Below, piece after piece: positions 60,450-64,000 of a DNA stretch of 64,000 nt (within the stretch, counting starts at the first letter, position 1; every line of letters starts with the position of its first letter). A program made the position numbers and the translations under genes. Origin of the DNA: Fennellomyces sp. T-0311 (taxonomy: Eukaryota > Mucoromycota > Mucoromycetes > Mucorales > Lichtheimiaceae); the NCBI GenBank assembly GCA_025266875.1, contig JALLLT010000015.1, forward strand, positions 496,001 to 560,000, in the 5' to 3' direction. The notes below the pieces were generated by a model, which worked only from the letters and a program-made list of their open reading frames with translations, ran no database searches and was not told where the DNA came from.

Positions 60450-62862
60450 ATTCACAAGTAAAGCATTGCAATGTATAACTTTCTTTTATGGGTCTACGAT
60501 ATTCATGTACAAAAGTACGTTTGCGAATACAATTGACTAACAATACCCATGACATATTCCTTGTTCATTGGGGACATAACGGGGATCCATGAATTAGCTA
60601 TCATGTAAACCTGGCAAAGCCTATACGCAGAGCGAAATTCATGATGGTCTATTTAAAAGAGCCTTTTTGGCCGAGAAGACTAGGGATAACATACTAGCTA
60701 CGATAAGATTGAAATGAAATGAATTAAAACTATGCATTGGCATGACAGTAGGCGCCGATTCATGGAACGCCTAACAGAATATGTTTTCCGAGAAGATACG
60801 AACAAGTGCTGTATATCAAATTTCAAGCACTCTTTGCTGAGGTCCGGATAGTATATGCTGAAAGACCAAGCTACGTCGCCAGCATCAACGAGAGGCATTC
60901 CACAAGCAACTGGTGTAGACAGCAAAGGGTAGAGGCGATCCCAAAATCTTGAGATTATACTCCGCATAAGCGCCTTGCTCACTTTAATAAAAAAAAAAAG
61001 TAGTCAGTCCCTCACCCAACGAATCAGTGATTATAAACAGGCAAAAGCAATCACAATTTAAGAACGAAGCACATGAACAATGTTTTTTTAATAATTTGCT
61101 ACTGCTTCGAAAATCGTGCCTTGTAGCTTTGGGAGCCAGTATCATGTTGTTGTACTTAAGGGTCCTATCTAAAGTGAATCAACGGTACAAAGAATGATAA
61201 GATACTTATATAAGTATCTTTGAAGTTTCGGATATGCTTTATCGAATGCAACGCTCTATGCTTTTATATCTTTTTGTGCATTGAATCAGCGATGGCTGTT
61301 TAGATCATGTTTCGTCTTCAGAATTGCCTAAATGGATAGAGGACGTATAGGATCCTTTCCTTTGGTCTGACCATGCGGATCTGAGGATGTCTTTGACATC
61401 CGCCCTGCTGTGTAATGACCGCATTGCTTTATTGGAGTCAATTCCATGTCCTGTTGAGTTTATCCTATTCGTTCATACGGTGTAATCCTTAATCCGTAGA
61501 CAAGTTACTATGTAAATACACTTCGTGATGATGTTGAGCCGATATGTGTTATCCGATAGGAAATGTCTTCTATTATTATCATCTGTGGTTGTTTTACCAC
61601 ACTACCCATCCGTTTGAAACACGCTTCAGATGCTTTCACAATACAATAAGCTTGTAGTACATTGGAAAAGTCTTTAGAAACGGTTCAAATCTTCAAAAGC
61701 AACCACCCCAGGATGCTAAAGTCTTTCAATTGTGTCCAAAATTCAAAGAAAAAATTAGAAAGGTGTGCAGTATCACATTGGCAAATTCGTCTATAGCCTT
61801 CACACGAGATCATGGATAAGATCATGTATAAGAAATGACGTTGATCCATATTTATTGCAGGCATCTTTGGGGTTTGGCTATTAAAGAACTGGGCTAAAAG
61901 TTCCAAGTCAAAAAGAGGATGATGTCGACGGGCAAGTGTCGAGTGTTTAAGCACAACGCGTTGATATTTACTCAGCCTTCATTAGTTTACCTTTAAGATG
62001 CCATACATATTAGATACATAGATTCCGCCCACGCGTGTAGGTGGATATTGCTTTTTACATACAAGAGTCTGCTCACGTTCTTTTTGGTGCAATGACTAAT
62101 CTAATAGTTAAAGAAAATAGGATACACTAGCTAGCCACACTCACTTTCGAAATTTAAAGCTTTACAAGCAACACGGAGTGGATGTGAGTATGACTACTGT
62201 TTTGATTAAACACGTCAAGATGTTTTACCGGGTTAATTTATATCTCGCAAGGATTCGTTGAGATAGAGGATATGGTACCATATACAGCACTACTACGCAA
62301 AGCGAAGGTATAAGTAATACAGGAGATTATCTTGGTCTCATGCGATGTAATGATATGTAATCGCAAGATTGCCTGAATGTATAAGTTGACTCATCAAGCC
62401 TAGCCACTGTTCAAACAAGTGCACTCTTGCTTTATCTACTTGCGGCCGTCAATGATGCCGTTCTGAAAGCACTTTGTTAGCCCCAATTTCAAAAAAAAGG
62501 TTGTATTACGATTCACGATACCGACTTTTGGCAAACGCCAAGTACACTTAAGCTAATCTATAGATCAAGTGTATCTAGCACACTAACAGGAATCATTTAA
62601 TTCTTGTCCTATAAAATATCGATGAATTGGCCAAGACTGGGGTACATTGATTGGTAAAAGCAATGCCGAGTTCATGTTAAAATAGCAACAAGGCAATGCA
62701 GCTTGGCAAATGGAATTGGCAGCAAAGTTCAAGTAGTGGAACCGCAGCAAACATCGGTCGTCGAATATGTTGCTGCGGTAGCCATGTTATATATATATAT
62801 ATATACCGCGCAACAGTGTGTGGGGAGGTAGTTAGTAACCTCCGCGCTCTACAATTGCATAC
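60450..62862. other. 2.4 kb gene-poor stretch
   Basis: AT-rich with no coding family recognised. A TA dinucleotide run lies at about 62788-62806, shortly before the ASCC2-like gene, and may sit in its promoter. Confidence 0.45.
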
Positions 62863-64000
62863 ATGATTGATTTTATCCCATTTCTCCCACAAAGTTGCAA
62901 GGGTGTAACGAACGATTTATACCAGATCGCCCGAGATGCCTGGCATTTCGAACTTGCCACACTTCTTGACGTGGAAGATGATGACTTTATGCTACAGATC
63001 GCCAACAACACCAGCTTGCATGAATTCATGGCCGCCGTTCTTGATAGTCAACTCAACAATGCCACGCTGGATCCAGAGATTTCCAGACTGGTGTTTCTGG
63101 TATATGTTCGTGCGGGTCGTCTCGAGTGTGGACGCGGTCCACTGTTTACACCAGATCAACTGTCAAGCTTTGCTGTGATCTATGGCGAGTCCAATCGATC
63201 GAATGTTCAAACACTCTTTTCCCAGTTTTCCGCCACGAATCCGTCACTCGTCAATGCATTCAACGAAACGATCGCGGTGCTGACGGCTTGCGTGGAGAGT
63301 GCAGGCCGCTTGTCGCCGGATAAGCTGGAACGCTTGTATGTGGTTGCACGTCTATTGGAAGCACTGACATCGGCTGTGGGTTCTGCGGACGAGTTGATTC
63401 TGGACGCGGTGCAAAAGTGTTACAATGGATCGCTTGCAAAGGCTGACAAAGGAGCAACGTTGTATCGGATCAAGCACGCGCTGATCGCGACCTGGGATCA
63501 TATTATTGGTGCGTTGTACTTTGAGCCGCTTGAGTCCGGTAGTAAGGATGCGGACGAGCTGATGGAGGCGTTCTACGAGAAACTCCTCAATTGGATCTCG
63601 GACAGCAACGTTGAACAGCCGCGTCACTGTCTGGTGGACGCGCCTTTGATTATGGATTGGATCGTGACTTGCTCGATTGTCGACAAGATCGATGGTATCA
63701 ACAAGAAGGTTTTCAACGGAGACGAAGGACGGTTGGAGCTGAAGTTATGGATCGAACAGATCCGCGATATGGCGATCGTCGATACCAAAACAACAGTCAA
63801 AGGCCGCGGAAAGAAGGAGCAACCTTCCATTGTTACGCAGCCAGTGGATATACCATCGCAGGTTTGACAGGGAAACCTCATACGTTTCAATCGGAAAGAG
63901 ACTGATTTTGGAGGGGAAAAATGAATTAGGATGCTGCTGCCAATATCGACGAGGTGGCAAATATTTCACAGATACATGACCTCTTCCCTGACCTTGGCGA
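62863..64000 (+). CDS. ASCC2/Cue3-like CUE domain protein, 5' part
   Basis: Probable ubiquitin-binding subunit of the ribosome-quality-control trigger complex (ASCC2 in animals, Cue3 in yeast), which senses ubiquitinated collided ribosomes. Exon 1 is 62863-63861 (333 codons); the gtttga...attag intron leads to exon 2 from 63930 to the window end. The helical N-terminal domain has LATLLDVEDDDFMLQIANNT and SLHEFMAAVLDSQLNNATLD. Exon 2 begins the CUE domain: DEVANISQIHDLFPDLG, with the usual hydrophobic-phenylalanine-proline core. The start MIDFIPFLPQSCKGVTNDLY is the first ATG; animal ASCC2 is longer at the N-terminus, so an upstream exon is possible. The gene is cut by the window edge. Confidence 0.75.

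Overview
The window is nuclear DNA of a filamentous fungus, most likely an early-diverging one (Mucoromycota, probably Mucorales). Genes are split by many short GT-AG introns of about 45-120 bases, intergenic DNA is AT-rich, and the gene set fits: an IucA/IucC-type synthetase of the rhizoferrin kind, a sterol C5-desaturase, yeast-style THI6 and a secreted-type alpha-galactosidase. No rRNA, tRNA, CRISPR array or prokaryotic operon was found. Gene models were spliced by hand; nearly all close in frame from exon to exon.

Layout. 1-2.9 kb: gene-poor, ending in the 3' tail of a non-LTR retrotransposon beside the alpha-galactosidase gene. 2.9-6.3 kb: GH36 alpha-galactosidase (+) and mitochondrial COQ5 (-). 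7.4-12.2 kb: an F-box gene fragment, a glutathione S-transferase-like protein, a small ASX-homology protein and ERG3 (-). 14.9-18.0 kb: MOSC protein (+) and an F-box protein (-), convergent. 18.6-23.6 kb: mobile-element region with a 5'-truncated LINE flanked by a perfect 16-base duplication, a 161-base CACT-type MITE lying in old coding sequence, and decayed ORFs. 23.6-34.1 kb: MMS19 (25 exons), a Bzz1-type F-BAR/C1/SH3 protein and an M13 metallopeptidase (-). 37.4-45.4 kb: short-chain dehydrogenase, THI6 (-), HAS1 (-), PAK/STE20-like kinase. 45.4-49.7 kb: gene-poor. 49.7-54.5 kb: siderophore synthetase and a broken F-box/LRR gene. 54.5-60.5 kb: compact block with a ZRANB2-like zinc-finger protein (two apparent GC-AG introns), PMP3, a PAXX-like NHEJ factor (-), a UCH deubiquitinase and a SANT/U-box-like protein. 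62.9-64 kb: 5' part of an ASCC2/Cue3-like gene running off the end.

The genes do not form one pathway; this is ordinary eukaryotic gene order. Themes are genome maintenance (MMS19 for cytosolic Fe-S delivery and DNA metabolism, a PAXX-like factor for end joining), ubiquitin and ribosome quality control (F-box proteins, UCH, ASCC2-like, a U-box-like protein), RNA processing (HAS1, ZRANB2-like) and iron (siderophore synthetase, MMS19). The least expected signals are the PAXX-like gene sharing a 128-base divergent spacer with the deubiquitinase, the GC-AG introns, and the MITE whose removal restores a reading frame across its insertion site.
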